The notes under the pieces are model-generated. The model ran no database searches. It had not been told where the DNA came from and saw only the letters and a program-made list of their open reading frames with translations. This document shows, in pieces, positions 8,033 through 16,980 of a stretch of 64,000 nt of DNA. The stretch spans positions 2,108,001 to 2,172,000 of the forward strand of contig NZ_AP023287.1 of assembly GCF_014218295.1 (NCBI RefSeq), written 5' to 3'. The position numbers and the translations under genes were made by a program. This stretch comes from Mycolicibacterium litorale (lineage in GTDB: Bacteria; Actinomycetota; Actinomycetes; Mycobacteriales; Mycobacteriaceae). Every line of letters starts with the position of its first letter. The stretch's first letter is position 1.

Positions 8033-8153
8033 GTCACCCCCTATTGTCTGGGCGGCGGCCCGCCGCCCTTCGCGTCGTGACGGCTCGCCGTCGTTCTCGT
8101 GCCCGACCTCTCGGGGAGTGTAGCCGTCGCCACTCGCTGGTTGAACCTGAAAT

Positions 8154-8167
8154 GAGAACACGTTCTA
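8154..8167. promoter_or_regulatory. KstR-like operator
   Basis: GAGAACACGTTCTA matches the KstR consensus TNNAACNNGTTNNA at every defined position except the first T. KstR is the TetR-type repressor of cholesterol/sterol catabolism in mycobacteria. The site lies 47 bases upstream of pptH and about 120 bases upstream of the divergent exported-protein gene, so it could act on either. Confidence 0.5.
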
Positions 8168-8199
8168 GTCGCTCGGGGAGGCGGCTCGCGGCGCATCAG

Positions 8200-8205
8200 T
8201 AGGCT
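8200..8205 (+). promoter_or_regulatory. Predicted -10 box of the pptH-pptT-truB operon
   Basis: TAGGCT ends eight bases before the GTG at 8214, giving a very short or absent leader. The KstR-like site ends 32 bases upstream of it. Confidence 0.45.
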
Positions 8206-8213
8206 GGTCGGTT

Positions 8214-9176
8214 GTGGTGCCACCCGAGACATCCCGCGACCGGCGACCGGTGCTGTGGGCGATCAGCGACCTGCACACCGGCCACACCGGTAACAAGCCG
8301 GTCACCGAGTCGCTCTATCCGTCCTCACCGGACGACTGGTTGATCGTGGCCGGTGACGTCGGTGAGCGCACCGACGAGATCCGCTGGGCACTCGACCTGC
8401 TGCGCAAGCGGTTCGCGAAGGTCATCTGGGTGCCGGGGAACCACGAACTGTGGACCACCACCAAGGATCCGATGCAGATCTTCGGCCGATCGCGCTACGA
8501 CTACCTGGTCACCATGTGCGACGAGATGGGCATCGTCACCCCCGAACATCCCTTCCCGGTCTGGACCGAGGAGGGCGGCCCGGCGACGATCGTGCCGATG
8601 TTCCTGCTGTACGACTACAGCTTCCTGCCCGAGGGTGCGGCGTCCAAGGCCGAGGGTCTGGCCATCGCCCGCGAACGCAACCTCGTCGGCACCGACGAGT
8701 TCCTGCTGTCGGCCGAGCCCTATGCCACCCGCGACGCGTGGTGCCGCGACCGGGTCGACCTCACCCGCAAGCGCCTCGAGGACCTGGACTGGATGACGCC
8801 GACGATCCAGGTCAACCACTTCCCGATGGTGCGCGAACCCTGCGACGCGATGTTCTACCCGGAGTTCTCGCTGTGGTGCGGCACGACCGCGACCGCGGAC
8901 TGGCACACCCGCTACAACGCCGTGTGCTCGGTGTACGGCCACCTGCACATTCCCCGCACGACGTGGTACGACGACGTGCGCTTCGAGGAGGTGTCGGTGG
9001 GTTATCCGCGGGAGTGGCGCCGCCGCAAGCCCTACCGGTGGTTACGCCAGATCCTGCCCGAACCGCAGTACGCCCCCGGCTACCTCAACGAGTTCGGCGG
9101 CCATTTCCAGATCACCCAGGAGATGCGGGAGAACGCGGCGAAGATGCAGGAACGGATCAGGGCGAGGCGCGCATGA
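8214..9176 (+). CDS. pptH: Phosphopantetheine hydrolase-type metallophosphoesterase
   Basis: 320 residues. The calcineurin-like core is intact: AISDLHTGHTG (D-x-H), VAGDVGE (GD), WVPGNHELW (GNHE), INHFP-type segment VNHFPMV and YGHLHIP (GHLH). It is the positional and sequence counterpart of M. tuberculosis Rv2795c, which was shown to remove 4'-phosphopantetheine from carrier proteins, opposing PptT. The next gene is pptT, overlapping by ATGA, so adding and removing enzymes are made from one mRNA. Two GTG codons (8214 and 8217) compete as start; either leaves the enzyme core untouched. Confidence 0.85.
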   Translation: MVPPETSRDRRPVLWAISDLHTGHTGNKPVTESLYPSSPDDWLIVAGDVGERTDEIRWALDLLRKRFAKVIWVPGNHELWTTTKDPMQIFGRSRYDYLVTMCDEMGIVTPEHPFPVWTEEGGPATIVPMFLLYDYSFLPEGAASKAEGLAIARERNLVGTDEFLLSAEPYATRDAWCRDRVDLTRKRLEDLDWMTPTIQVNHFPMVREPCDAMFYPEFSLWCGTTATADWHTRYNAVCSVYGHLHIPRTTWYDDVRFEEVSVGYPREWRRRKPYRWLRQILPEPQYAPGYLNEFGGHFQITQEMRENAAKMQERIRARRA

Positions 9177-9844
9177 GTGCGCGGACGACACTGCTGCCCG
9201 AGGTGCTCAGAGAGGGCGTCGTCTCCGCCGAACGCTACGACGACCCGCCCGGCATCGCCCCGCTGCCCGAGGAGGAACCGCTGGTCGCGCGTTCGGTGGC
9301 CAAGCGGCGCAACGAGTTCGTCACGGTCCGGTACTGCGCGCGCCAGGCGCTCGGCGAACTCGGGGTGCCTCCGGCGCCGATCCTCAAGGGGGACAAGGGA
9401 GAACCGTGCTGGCCGGACGGCGTGGTCGGCAGCCTCACCCACTGTGAGGGTTTCCGGGGCGCCGCCGTCGCCCGCCATGGCGACGTCCGCTCCATCGGGA
9501 TCGACGCCGAACCGCACGGTGTGCTGCCCAAGGGGGTGCTCGACGCCATCAGCCTGCCCGCCGAGCGCAGTGAGCTCTCGGCGCTGCCCCCTGGGCTCCA
9601 CTGGGACCGAATCCTGTTCTGCGCCAAGGAGGCGACGTACAAGGCGTGGTTTCCGCTGACCCACAGGTGGCTGGGCTTCGAAGACGCCCACATCACGTTC
9701 GAGGTCGACTCGACGGGCCGGACCGGGCGGTTCGTCTCGAAGGTGCTGATCGACCCGGCCGCCGAATCGGGTCCGCCGTTGACGGCGTTGGAGGGCCGGT
9801 GGTCGGTGCGCGACGGCCTCGCGCTGACGGCCATCGTGCTGTGA
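9173..9844 (+). CDS. pptT: 4'-phosphopantetheinyl transferase
   Basis: 223 residues, close to M. tuberculosis PptT. It transfers the phosphopantetheine arm of CoA to acyl and peptidyl carrier proteins of type I FAS, mycolate, lipid and siderophore synthesis. Visible motifs: CoA-contact SLTHCEG, magnesium ligands in GIDAEP (Asp111, Glu113) and [11 protein letters not shown] (Lys152, Glu153). It starts in an ATGA overlap with pptH and ends in a GTGA overlap with truB, making a tightly coupled three-gene operon as in M. tuberculosis. Confidence 0.95.
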   Translation: MSARTTLLPEVLREGVVSAERYDDPPGIAPLPEEEPLVARSVAKRRNEFVTVRYCARQALGELGVPPAPILKGDKGEPCWPDGVVGSLTHCEGFRGAAVARHGDVRSIGIDAEPHGVLPKGVLDAISLPAERSELSALPPGLHWDRILFCAKEATYKAWFPLTHRWLGFEDAHITFEVDSTGRTGRFVSKVLIDPAAESGPPLTALEGRWSVRDGLALTAIVL

Positions 9845-10743
9845 GCGGTCCGGGACTGGGCGCCGGAATCGTCGTCGTCGACAAACCGGCCGGCATCACC
9901 AGCCATGACGTGGTCGGGCGGTGCCGGCGCATCTTCGGCACCCGCAAGGTCGGCCACGCGGGCACGCTCGACCCGATGGCCACCGGAGTCCTCGTCGTCG
10001 GCGTCAACCGCGCCACCAAACTGCTCGGCCTGCTCACCGCGACCGACAAGTCGTATGCGGCGACGATCCGGCTCGGCCAGACCACCACCACCGAAGACGC
10101 CGAAGGCGAGGTCGTCGACACCGTCGCGGCTTCCGGCGCCACCGACGAACAGATCGCCCAGGCGGTGGCCGCGCTGCGTGGGGAGATCGACCAGGTGCCG
10201 TCGGCGGTGAGCGCCATCAAGGTGGGCGGACAGCGCGCGTACAAACTCGCACGCGAGGGGCAGACCGTCGAGCTGGCCGCGCGCCGCGTGCGCATCGACC
10301 GCTTCGAGGTGCTCGCGACCCGCCGGGGCGGCGATCTGTGCGACGTCGTGGACGTCGATGTCGCGGTGGACTGCTCCAGCGGCACCTACATCCGGGCACT
10401 CGCACGTGACGTCGGCGCCGCCCTCGGCGTCGGCGGACACCTGACCGCGCTGCGGCGCACGAGGGTCGGGCGGTTCGGGCTCGACGAGGCGCTCACGCTG
10501 GACGCGCTGGCCGAGCACCCTCGCCTGAGCTATTCGCTGGACGAGGCGTGTCTGCTGGCGTTCCCGCGCCGCGATCTGTCCCCCCAGGAGGCGGAGTCCA
10601 CCCGGCACGGGCGGCCGTTGGAACCGGCCGGCATCGACGGTGTGTACGCGGCCACCGCGCCCGGCGGATCCGTCCTGGCGCTCCTCGAGGACGGCGGACA
10701 GCGGACGAAATCCGTGGTGGTGCTGCGCCCCGCGACGCTCTAG
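9841..10743 (+). CDS. truB: tRNA pseudouridine(55) synthase
   Basis: 300 residues from GTG 9841, which overlaps the pptT stop. The N-terminal domain contains the catalytic Asp44 in [11 protein letters not shown] and the [13 protein letters not shown] block near residue 180; the actinobacterial C-terminal domain follows. It makes pseudouridine 55 in the T-loop of tRNAs. The last codon and the convergent mntR stop share CTAG at 10740-10743. Confidence 0.95.
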   Translation: MSGPGLGAGIVVVDKPAGITSHDVVGRCRRIFGTRKVGHAGTLDPMATGVLVVGVNRATKLLGLLTATDKSYAATIRLGQTTTTEDAEGEVVDTVAASGATDEQIAQAVAALRGEIDQVPSAVSAIKVGGQRAYKLAREGQTVELAARRVRIDRFEVLATRRGGDLCDVVDVDVAVDCSSGTYIRALARDVGAALGVGGHLTALRRTRVGRFGLDEALTLDALAEHPRLSYSLDEACLLAFPRRDLSPQEAESTRHGRPLEPAGIDGVYAATAPGGSVLALLEDGGQRTKSVVVLRPATL

Positions 10744-11441
10744 CCTGCGACGACCCAGATCGCCTCGGCGGCGGGACTGCCCAGCTCGACGGTGGCGGCC
10801 CCGTCCGCGCCGTCGGCTCCCTCGATGGCCACCGAGATGAGGCCGGCGAAATCGCGCCGCGCCACCACCCGCAGGCGGGAGTCCAGGCTGATGCCCACGC
10901 TGTCGAAGTAGCGCAGCATCTCGGGGTCGGCGTCGGAGATCCGCGCGACCGTGCCCGCATCGCCGTTCTCGCATTCGGACAACTGGCGGGCCGGCGGGGT
11001 GGGCACCCGGCCGTCGGCGGCCGGGATCGGATCCCCGTGCGGGTCGCGGGTGGGGTGGCCGAGCTTGGCGTCGATCCGCATCAGCATCAGGTCCGACACC
11101 GCGTGCTCGAGCACCTCGGCTTCGTCGTGGACCTCGTCCCAGCTGTAGCCCAACTCGTTGACCAGGAACGTCTCCATCAATCGGTGCCTGCGCACCATCT
11201 GCAGGGCCGCCTGCCTGCCGGCCTCGGTCAGCGTCACCGCCCCGTACTTCTCGTGATTGACCAGGCCCTGATCGGCGAGTTTGCGGATGGACTCGGACGC
11301 GGTCGACGCCGAGACGCCGATCCGTTCGGCCAGCAGCTTGGTGCTCACCTTCTCGTGCGACCACTCCTGGGCGGTCCAGATGGTCTTGAGGTAGTCCTGA
11401 GCGACCGTCGTCAGGTCGCGGGAGTTGCTGTCAGGACTCAC
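10740..11441 (-). CDS. mntR: DtxR-family manganese-dependent repressor
   Basis: 233 residues, GTG start. An N-terminal winged helix (residues 8-70, with [19 protein letters not shown] as recognition region) precedes the metal-binding/dimerisation domain containing the [12 protein letters not shown] and [11 protein letters not shown] helices with the usual Glu/His ligands, then an SH3-like FeoA domain. It corresponds to Rv2788, described as manganese-responsive MntR/SirR. No linked metal transporter is present here, so its targets are elsewhere. It is convergent with truB. Confidence 0.9.
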   Translation of the reverse strand: MSPDSNSRDLTTVAQDYLKTIWTAQEWSHEKVSTKLLAERIGVSASTASESIRKLADQGLVNHEKYGAVTLTEAGRQAALQMVRRHRLMETFLVNELGYSWDEVHDEAEVLEHAVSDLMLMRIDAKLGHPTRDPHGDPIPAADGRVPTPPARQLSECENGDAGTVARISDADPEMLRYFDSVGISLDSRLRVVARRDFAGLISVAIEGADGADGAATVELGSPAAEAIWVVAG

Positions 11442-11509
11442 AAGGACAAAGTTTAGGCAATCGATGCCTGATCCGGTGATCTAGCGGAGCCCGTGAGCGT
11501 GGCGCGCCG

Positions 11510-11515
11510 TAGGCT
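11510..11515 (+). promoter_or_regulatory. Predicted -10 box of ribF
   Basis: TAGGCT ends seven bases before the GTG at 11523, which supports a leaderless mRNA and argues against the GTG at 11493, which lies upstream of this box. Confidence 0.5.
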
Positions 11516-11522
11516 TGCGGTC

Positions 11523-12509
11523 GTGCAGCGCTGGCGGGGTCAAGACGACATCCCCACGGACTGGGGAAGATGCGTCATCACCATCGGGGTGTTCGACGGG
11601 GTCCATCGGGGACATGCGGAGCTGATCAGCCACGCGGTCAAGGCGGGACGCTCCCGCGGCGTCCCGACGGTCCTGATGACGTTCGACCCGCACCCCATGG
11701 AAGTGGTGTTCCCGGGCAGCCATCCGGCGCAGCTGACCACGCTGACCCGCCGGGCTGAGCTGGTCGAGGAGATGGGTATCGACGTCTTCCTCGTGATGCC
11801 GTTCACCGCGGACTTCATGAAGCTGACCCCCGAGCGCTACATCCACGAACTGCTCGTCGAACGGCTGCACGTCGTCGACGTCGTGGTCGGTGAGAATTTC
11901 ACCTTCGGCAAGAAGGCGGCGGGCAACGTGGACCTGCTGCGCAAGGCGGGGGAGCGCTTCGGCTTCGCCGTCGACAGCCTGACTCTGCTTTCCGAGGCCG
12001 CCGACCCCGGCCGCGACGAGACCGTCACCTTCTCCTCGACCTACATCCGCTCCTGCGTCGACGCCGGTGACGTCGTCGCCGCCGAGGAGGCGCTCGGCCG
12101 CCCGCACCGGGTCGAGGGCGTCGTCGTCCGCGGTGACGGGCGGGGCCGGGGCCTGGGGTTCCCGACCGCCAACGTGGCCCCGCCGATGTACTCGGCGATC
12201 CCCGCCGACGGTGTCTACGCCGCGTGGTTCACCGTGCTCGGCCACGGGCCGGTCATGGGCACGGTGGTGCCCGGTGAGCGCTATCAGGCGGCCGTGTCCG
12301 TCGGCACCAATCCGACCTTCTCCGGACGCACCCGCACGGTCGAGGCCTTCGTCCTCGACACCTCCGCCGATCTGTACGGACAGCACGTCGCCGTCGATTT
12401 CGTGGCCCGCATCCGGGGGCAGGAGAAGTTCGGCTCGGTCGACGAGCTCATCGCCGCCATGAACGCCGACACCGAGCGCGCCAGAGCGATCCTGCGCAAT
12501 TCTGTCTGA
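11523..12509 (+). CDS. ribF: Bifunctional riboflavin kinase/FAD synthetase
   Basis: 328 residues. The N-terminal nucleotidyltransferase domain shows VITIGVFDGVHRGH and FSSTYIRSCVDAGDV; the C-terminal riboflavin kinase domain shows GRGLGFPTANVAPP and a GTNPTF motif. It converts riboflavin to FMN and FAD. I take the GTG at 11523 because the protein then opens with the conserved QRWRGQDDIPTDWG and the -10 box fits; an upstream GTG at 11493 would add ten residues without family support. Downstream of it lies rpsO with its own promoter. Confidence 0.95.
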   Translation: MQRWRGQDDIPTDWGRCVITIGVFDGVHRGHAELISHAVKAGRSRGVPTVLMTFDPHPMEVVFPGSHPAQLTTLTRRAELVEEMGIDVFLVMPFTADFMKLTPERYIHELLVERLHVVDVVVGENFTFGKKAAGNVDLLRKAGERFGFAVDSLTLLSEAADPGRDETVTFSSTYIRSCVDAGDVVAAEEALGRPHRVEGVVVRGDGRGRGLGFPTANVAPPMYSAIPADGVYAAWFTVLGHGPVMGTVVPGERYQAAVSVGTNPTFSGRTRTVEAFVLDTSADLYGQHVAVDFVARIRGQEKFGSVDELIAAMNADTERARAILRNSV

Positions 12510-12523
12510 GCACCGCCCGCTGT

Positions 12524-12529
12524 TAGACT
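12524..12529 (+). promoter_or_regulatory. Predicted -10 box of rpsO
   Basis: TAGACT, followed by a leader of about 96 bases. It lies 14 bases after the ribF stop. Confidence 0.5.
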
Positions 12530-12535
12530 GCTCGA

Positions 12536-12631
12536 CGCAACGACGTGTGCTGCAGTTCGCGGCGGCCGCGTCGCCCTTTGTGTGAGGGCACTGTTTCATG
12601 TCACCCGCGGACCGACGGATGGAGTAATTTC
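12536..12631 (+). promoter_or_regulatory. rpsO 5' leader, candidate S15 autoregulatory RNA
   Basis: The untranslated leader between the predicted start point and the GTG of rpsO contains a GC-rich palindromic stretch near 12560-12575 and a second possible stem joining GGGCAC with the downstream TCACCC around 12592-12607, next to the ribosome-binding GGAG at 12621-12624. S15 represses its own mRNA through structured leaders in several bacterial groups. Assignment here rests only on position and foldability. Confidence 0.3.
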
Positions 12632-12901
12632 GTGGCGCTTACCGCCGAGCAGAAAAAAGAGATCCTGGGCCAGTACGGCCTGCACGAGAGCGACACCGGC
12701 TCTCCCGAGGCGCAGGTCGCGTTGCTGACCAAGCGCATCTCGGATCTCACCGAGCACCTCAAGCAGCACAAGCACGACCACCACTCGCGGCGCGGTCTGC
12801 TGCTGCTGGTCGGTCGTCGCCGCCGGCTGCTGAAGTACGTGGCCCAGGTCGACGTCGAGCGTTACCGCTCGCTGATCGAGAGGCTGGGGCTGCGCCGCTG
12901 A
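12632..12901 (+). CDS. rpsO: 30S ribosomal protein S15
   Basis: 89 residues, complete. The conserved block [21 protein letters not shown] and the C-terminal RRRRLLKYV...[12 protein letters not shown] are unmistakable for S15, which binds the central domain of 16S rRNA. Start GTG 12632 follows GGAG at a good distance (7-8 bases). A strong intrinsic terminator follows at 12922-12965, so rpsO is a single-gene unit. Confidence 0.98.
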   Translation: MALTAEQKKEILGQYGLHESDTGSPEAQVALLTKRISDLTEHLKQHKHDHHSRRGLLLLVGRRRRLLKYVAQVDVERYRSLIERLGLRR

Positions 12902-12921
12902 GGCGTACCCGCTCGACTCGG

Positions 12922-12965
12922 CCGCGGCCGGGCCCGTCCACACGGCGGGCCCGGCCGCGGTTTTT
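12922..12965 (+). terminator. Intrinsic terminator after rpsO
   Basis: A perfect 15-bp GC stem (12922-12936 with 12946-12960), a nine-base loop and five Ts at 12961-12965. It is the only textbook hairpin-plus-T-run terminator I find in the window, placed 20 bases after the S15 stop. Confidence 0.93.
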
Positions 12966-13294
12966 CGGTGCCGGAGCGCGGTGGGGAGACGCCGGAAGGA
13001 CCGTCCGCGGCTCGGGGCTTCGACCCCCGCCATGTAACATGGATGTGTTCGACGATCGCTTCGAACGCAATAGGGGTGCGAAACGCGCAGAACCGCGGGC
13101 TTCGTTCCCGTGTGTCATGCCAGAACCCGCTTGATCGGGCGGTCTTCGGTAGTGGCTGCCGGTGGTCTCGCGCAGGTCCCCGGCCGCTTCGATCGACGGC
13201 CGTAGCCGCATCAGGGCCGGTGGTCTATCCGCTGTGAGTGTTCCGGCGTGACGACGAAACAGCTGAATGAATCAGAGAGGCTGTACGGACGTCA
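12966..13294 (+). other. Intergenic region and probable long leader of pnp
   Basis: No convincing gene is present. Visible elements: a palindrome CCATGTAACATGG (13030-13042) whose TAACAT could be a -10 box; an inverted pair GTTCGA (13047-13052) and TCGAAC (13061-13066); and a hairpin with CGGCCG arms (13181-13186 and 13197-13202). If transcription begins near 13047 the leader is about 250 bases. pnp mRNA leaders are autoregulated by PNPase and RNase III in other bacteria, so a structured leader would not be surprising. Confidence 0.45.
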
Positions 13295-15595
13295 ATGTCT
13301 GTAGTTGAAATTGAAGACGGTGTGTACGAGTCGACCGCCGTCATCGACAACGGGAGCTTCGGCACCCGCACCATTCGTTTCGAGACCGGCCGGCTGGCCC
13401 AGCAGGCCGCCGGCGCCGTCGTCGCCTACCTCGACGACGAGACGATGCTGCTCTCGGCCACCTCGGCCAGCAAGAGCCCGAAGGACCACTTCGACTTCTT
13501 CCCCCTGACCATCGACGTCGAAGAGCGCATGTACGCCGCGGGTCGCATCCCCGGCTCGTTCTTCCGCCGCGAGGGCCGTCCCTCCACGGACGCGATCCTC
13601 ACCTGCCGGTTGATCGACCGGCCGCTGCGCCCGACGTTCGTCTCCGGACTGCGCAACGAGATCCAGGTCGTCGTCACCGTGCTGAGCCTGGATCCCAAGG
13701 ATCTGTACGACGTGGTGGCCATCAACGCCGCCTCGGCGTCCACCCAGATCGCGGGCCTGCCGTTCTCCGGTCCGGTCGGCGGCGTGCGCGTGGCGCTGAT
13801 CGACGGCACGTGGGTCGCCTTCCCGACAGTCGAGCAGCTCGAGCGGGCGGTGTTCGACATGGTCGTCGCCGGGCGCGCGCTGGGTGACGGCGACGTGGCG
13901 ATCATGATGGTCGAGGCCGAGGCCACCGACAAGGTGGTCGAACTGGTCGCCGGGGGCGCCCAGGCGCCGACCGAGAGCGTCGTCGCAGAGGGCCTCGAGG
14001 CCGCCAAGCCGTTCATCGCCGCCCTGTGCGCCGCCCAGCAGGAGCTGGCCGAGCGCGCGGCGAAGCCGACCGCCGACTACCCGCTGTTCCCCGAGTACGG
14101 CGACGACGTGTACTACGCCGTGGCGTCGGTGGCCACCGACGCGCTGTCGGAGGCGCTGACCATCGCCGGTAAGCAGGAGCGCAACGACCGCACCGACGAG
14201 ATCAAGGTCGAGGTGCTCGAGCGGCTGGCCGACCAGTACGCCGGGCGTGAGAAGGAGATCGGCGCGGCGTTCCGCTCGCTGACCAAGAAGCTGGTGCGCC
14301 AGCGCATCCTGACCGATCACTTCCGCATCGACGGCCGCGGTATCACCGATATCCGTGCCCTGTCCGCGGAGGTCGCCGTGGTGCCGCGTGCGCACGGCAG
14401 CGCGCTGTTCGAGCGCGGTGAGACCCAGATCCTGGGTGTGACGACGCTGGACATGATCAAGATGGCCCAGCAGATCGACTCGCTGGGACCGGAGACCACC
14501 AAGCGCTACATGCATCACTACAACTTCCCGCCGTACTCGACGGGTGAGACCGGTCGCGTCGGCTCGCCGAAGCGCCGCGAGATCGGCCACGGCGCGCTGG
14601 CCGAACGTGCGCTGATGCCGGTGCTGCCGAGCGTCGAGGAGTTCCCGTACGCGATCCGTCAGGTGTCGGAGGCGTTGAGCTCGAACGGCTCGACGTCGAT
14701 GGGCTCGGTCTGCGCGTCGACGCTGTCGCTGCTCAACGCCGGTGTGCCGCTGAAGGCGCCGGTGGCCGGGATCGCGATGGGTCTGGTGTCCGACGACATC
14801 GAGACCGACGGCGGCACCGAGCGCCGGTTCGTCGCGCTGACCGACATCCTCGGCGCCGAGGATGCCTTCGGCGACATGGACTTCAAGGTCGCGGGCACCA
14901 AGGACTTCGTCACCGCGCTGCAGCTGGACACCAAGCTCGACGGCATCCCGTCGCAGGTGCTGGCCGGTGCGCTGTCGCAGGCCAAGGACGCCCGGCTGAC
15001 GATCCTCGAGGTGATGGCCGAGGCGATCGACTCGCCGGACGAGATGAGCCCGTACGCACCTCGGATCACCACGATCAAGGTGCCGGTCGACAAGATCGGC
15101 GAGGTCATCGGGCCCAAGGGCAAGATGATCAACTCGATCACCGAGGAGACGGGCGCGCAGATCTCGATCGAGGACGACGGCACCGTGTTCGTCGGTGCGG
15201 CCGATGGTCTGTCGGCCCAGGCCGCGATCGACAAGATCAACGCGATCGCCAACCCGCAGCTGCCCAAGATCGGCGAGCGGTTCCTCGGCACCGTGGTGAA
15301 GACCACGGACTTCGGCGCCTTCGTCTCGCTGCTGCCGGGCCGCGACGGTCTGGTGCACATCTCGAAGCTGGGCCGCGGTAAGCGGATCGCCAAGGTCGAG
15401 GATGTCGTCAAGGTCGGCGACAAGCTGCGCGTCGAGATCGCCGACATCGACAACCGCGGCAAGATCTCGCTGGTCCTGGTCGCCGAAGACGATGCGGCAG
15501 CCACCGAGGAGACGGCCGACAACGGCGCGTCCTCGGACACGGCTCCGAAGGGTGAGGCACCCGCGACCGCCGATGCGACCACGGCCGGCAATTAG
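13295..15595 (+). CDS. pnp: Polyribonucleotide nucleotidyltransferase (PNPase, GpsI)
   Basis: 766 residues. Order of domains: first RNase PH-like domain (residues about 12-150), all-helical linker, second RNase PH-like domain (about 340-560, with [15 protein letters not shown] and the catalytic [19 protein letters not shown] block), KH domain (about 585-645, with [11 protein letters not shown]) and S1 domain (about 655-725, with [17 protein letters not shown]). The tail is rich in Asp, Ala and Thr. It degrades RNA 3' to 5' phosphorolytically and can add tails. A short AGAGAGG lies about 15 bases upstream. Followed by pepR after 31 bases. Confidence 0.97.
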   Translation: MSVVEIEDGVYESTAVIDNGSFGTRTIRFETGRLAQQAAGAVVAYLDDETMLLSATSASKSPKDHFDFFPLTIDVEERMYAAGRIPGSFFRREGRPSTDAILTCRLIDRPLRPTFVSGLRNEIQVVVTVLSLDPKDLYDVVAINAASASTQIAGLPFSGPVGGVRVALIDGTWVAFPTVEQLERAVFDMVVAGRALGDGDVAIMMVEAEATDKVVELVAGGAQAPTESVVAEGLEAAKPFIAALCAAQQELAERAAKPTADYPLFPEYGDDVYYAVASVATDALSEALTIAGKQERNDRTDEIKVEVLERLADQYAGREKEIGAAFRSLTKKLVRQRILTDHFRIDGRGITDIRALSAEVAVVPRAHGSALFERGETQILGVTTLDMIKMAQQIDSLGPETTKRYMHHYNFPPYSTGETGRVGSPKRREIGHGALAERALMPVLPSVEEFPYAIRQVSEALSSNGSTSMGSVCASTLSLLNAGVPLKAPVAGIAMGLVSDDIETDGGTERRFVALTDILGAEDAFGDMDFKVAGTKDFVTALQLDTKLDGIPSQVLAGALSQAKDARLTILEVMAEAIDSPDEMSPYAPRITTIKVPVDKIGEVIGPKGKMINSITEETGAQISIEDDGTVFVGAADGLSAQAAIDKINAIANPQLPKIGERFLGTVVKTTDFGAFVSLLPGRDGLVHISKLGRGKRIAKVEDVVKVGDKLRVEIADIDNRGKISLVLVAEDDAAATEETADNGASSDTAPKGEAPATADATTAGN

Positions 15596-15626
15596 TCGGC
15601 AATCGCTGCGGCGCAGCACGGTAAGT

Positions 15627-16940
15627 GTGGACGCGGCCACCGTGGAGGACACTCTGTCTTCCGCGGTGCGCCGCACCACGCTGCCCGGCGGCCTCCGCGT
15701 CGTCACCGAACGGATCCCCTCGGTGCGGTCCGCCTCGGTCGGCGTGTGGGTCAACGTCGGTTCCCGTGACGAGGGGCCGACGGTCGCGGGCGCCGCGCAC
15801 TTCCTCGAACACCTGCTGTTCAAGTCGACTCCGACCCGCAGCGCCGTCGACATCGCCCAAGCGGTCGACGCCGTCGGCGGGGAGCTGAACGCCTTCACCG
15901 CCAGGGAACACACCTGCTACTACGCGCACGTGCTCGACACCGACCTCGAGTTGGCGGTCGACCTGGTGGCCGACGTGGTGTTGCGCGGACGGTGTGCCGC
16001 AGACGATGTCGAGATCGAACGCGACGTCGTCCTCGAAGAGATCGCGATGCGCGACGACGATCCAGAGGACACCCTCGGCGACGTCTTCCTGTCGGCGATG
16101 TTCGGATCCCATCCGGTGGGCCGTCCGGTGATCGGCAGCATCGAGTCGATCGAGGCGATGACCCGCAACCAGCTGCACTCGTTCCACGTGCGGCGCTACG
16201 TTCCGGAGCGCATGGTGCTCGCCGTCGCCGGCAACGTCGAACACGACGACGTCGTGAAGTTGGCGCGAGAGTACTTCGGGCCCAAGCTGGTTCGCGGCCA
16301 CTCGGCGGTTGCCCCGCGGAAGGGCACGGGCCGTGTGCCGGGGCGCCCGACACTGGAACTGATCACCCGCGACGCCGAGCAGACGCATCTGTCACTGGGT
16401 GTGCGCACGCCGGGCAGGCACTGGGATCACCGGTGGGCGTTGTCCGTTCTGAACACGGCGCTGGGCGGCGGTCTGAGTTCCCGCCTGTTCCAGGAGATCC
16501 GGGAAACGCGCGGTCTGGCGTATTCGGTGTACTCCACGGTCGACACCTTCTCCGACAGCGGTGCGCTGTCGATCTACGCCGCATGCCAGCCGGACCGGTT
16601 CGACGAGGTGGCCCGGGTGACGACGGCGGTGCTCGAGGACGTCGCCCGCGACGGGATCACCGAGTCGGAGTGCCGGATCGCCAAGGGGTCGTTACGCGGT
16701 GGGCTGGTGCTGGGACTGGAGGATTCCGGTTCGCGGATGCATCGCCTCGGCCGCAGTGAACTGAACTACGGCAGGCACCGCAGCATCGACCATACGCTGG
16801 ACCAGATCGCCGCGGTGACGCTCGACGAGGTCAATGCCGTTGCGCGCCAACTGCTCACCCGTCCCTACGGGGGTGCGGTGCTGGGTCCGCACCGGTCCAG
16901 GTCGTCGCTGCCCAAGCCGTTGCAGACCGTCGGCCGCTAA
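15627..16940 (+). CDS. pepR: M16-family zinc protease
   Basis: 437 residues. The inverted zinc motif HFLEH is at residues 58-62 and the distal Glu in the ELNAFTAREHTCYYA segment; the second half has the inactive-domain SLGVRTPGRHWDHRW and GGGLSSRLFQEIRETRGLAYSVYS. It is the mycobacterial PepR, always next to pnp. GTG 15627 is chosen since the conserved RRTTLPGGLRVV segment begins shortly after; no strong ribosome-binding site marks it, so the start is uncertain by some residues. M. tuberculosis has an oxidoreductase gene downstream, replaced here by a beta-lactamase. Confidence 0.9.
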   Translation: MDAATVEDTLSSAVRRTTLPGGLRVVTERIPSVRSASVGVWVNVGSRDEGPTVAGAAHFLEHLLFKSTPTRSAVDIAQAVDAVGGELNAFTAREHTCYYAHVLDTDLELAVDLVADVVLRGRCAADDVEIERDVVLEEIAMRDDDPEDTLGDVFLSAMFGSHPVGRPVIGSIESIEAMTRNQLHSFHVRRYVPERMVLAVAGNVEHDDVVKLAREYFGPKLVRGHSAVAPRKGTGRVPGRPTLELITRDAEQTHLSLGVRTPGRHWDHRWALSVLNTALGGGLSSRLFQEIRETRGLAYSVYSTVDTFSDSGALSIYAACQPDRFDEVARVTTAVLEDVARDGITESECRIAKGSLRGGLVLGLEDSGSRMHRLGRSELNYGRHRSIDHTLDQIAAVTLDEVNAVARQLLTRPYGGAVLGPHRSRSSLPKPLQTVGR

Positions 16941-16980
16941 CCCGTTGCGCGGGAGACGGCTTCCGTGGTGACATCGGGGC

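Noticed and set aside
13047..13066. Possible SOS box upstream of pnp
   Set aside because: The half-sites are in reverse order (GTTCGA then TCGAAC) and eight bases apart, so LexA would not bind as at recA.
13292..15913. Very long antisense frame opposite pnp (and similar ones opposite ftsK, RNase J and BisC)
   Set aside because: High GC gives long shadow frames; the translated products are low-complexity, rich in Arg, His, Gly and Asp, without any recognisable domain.
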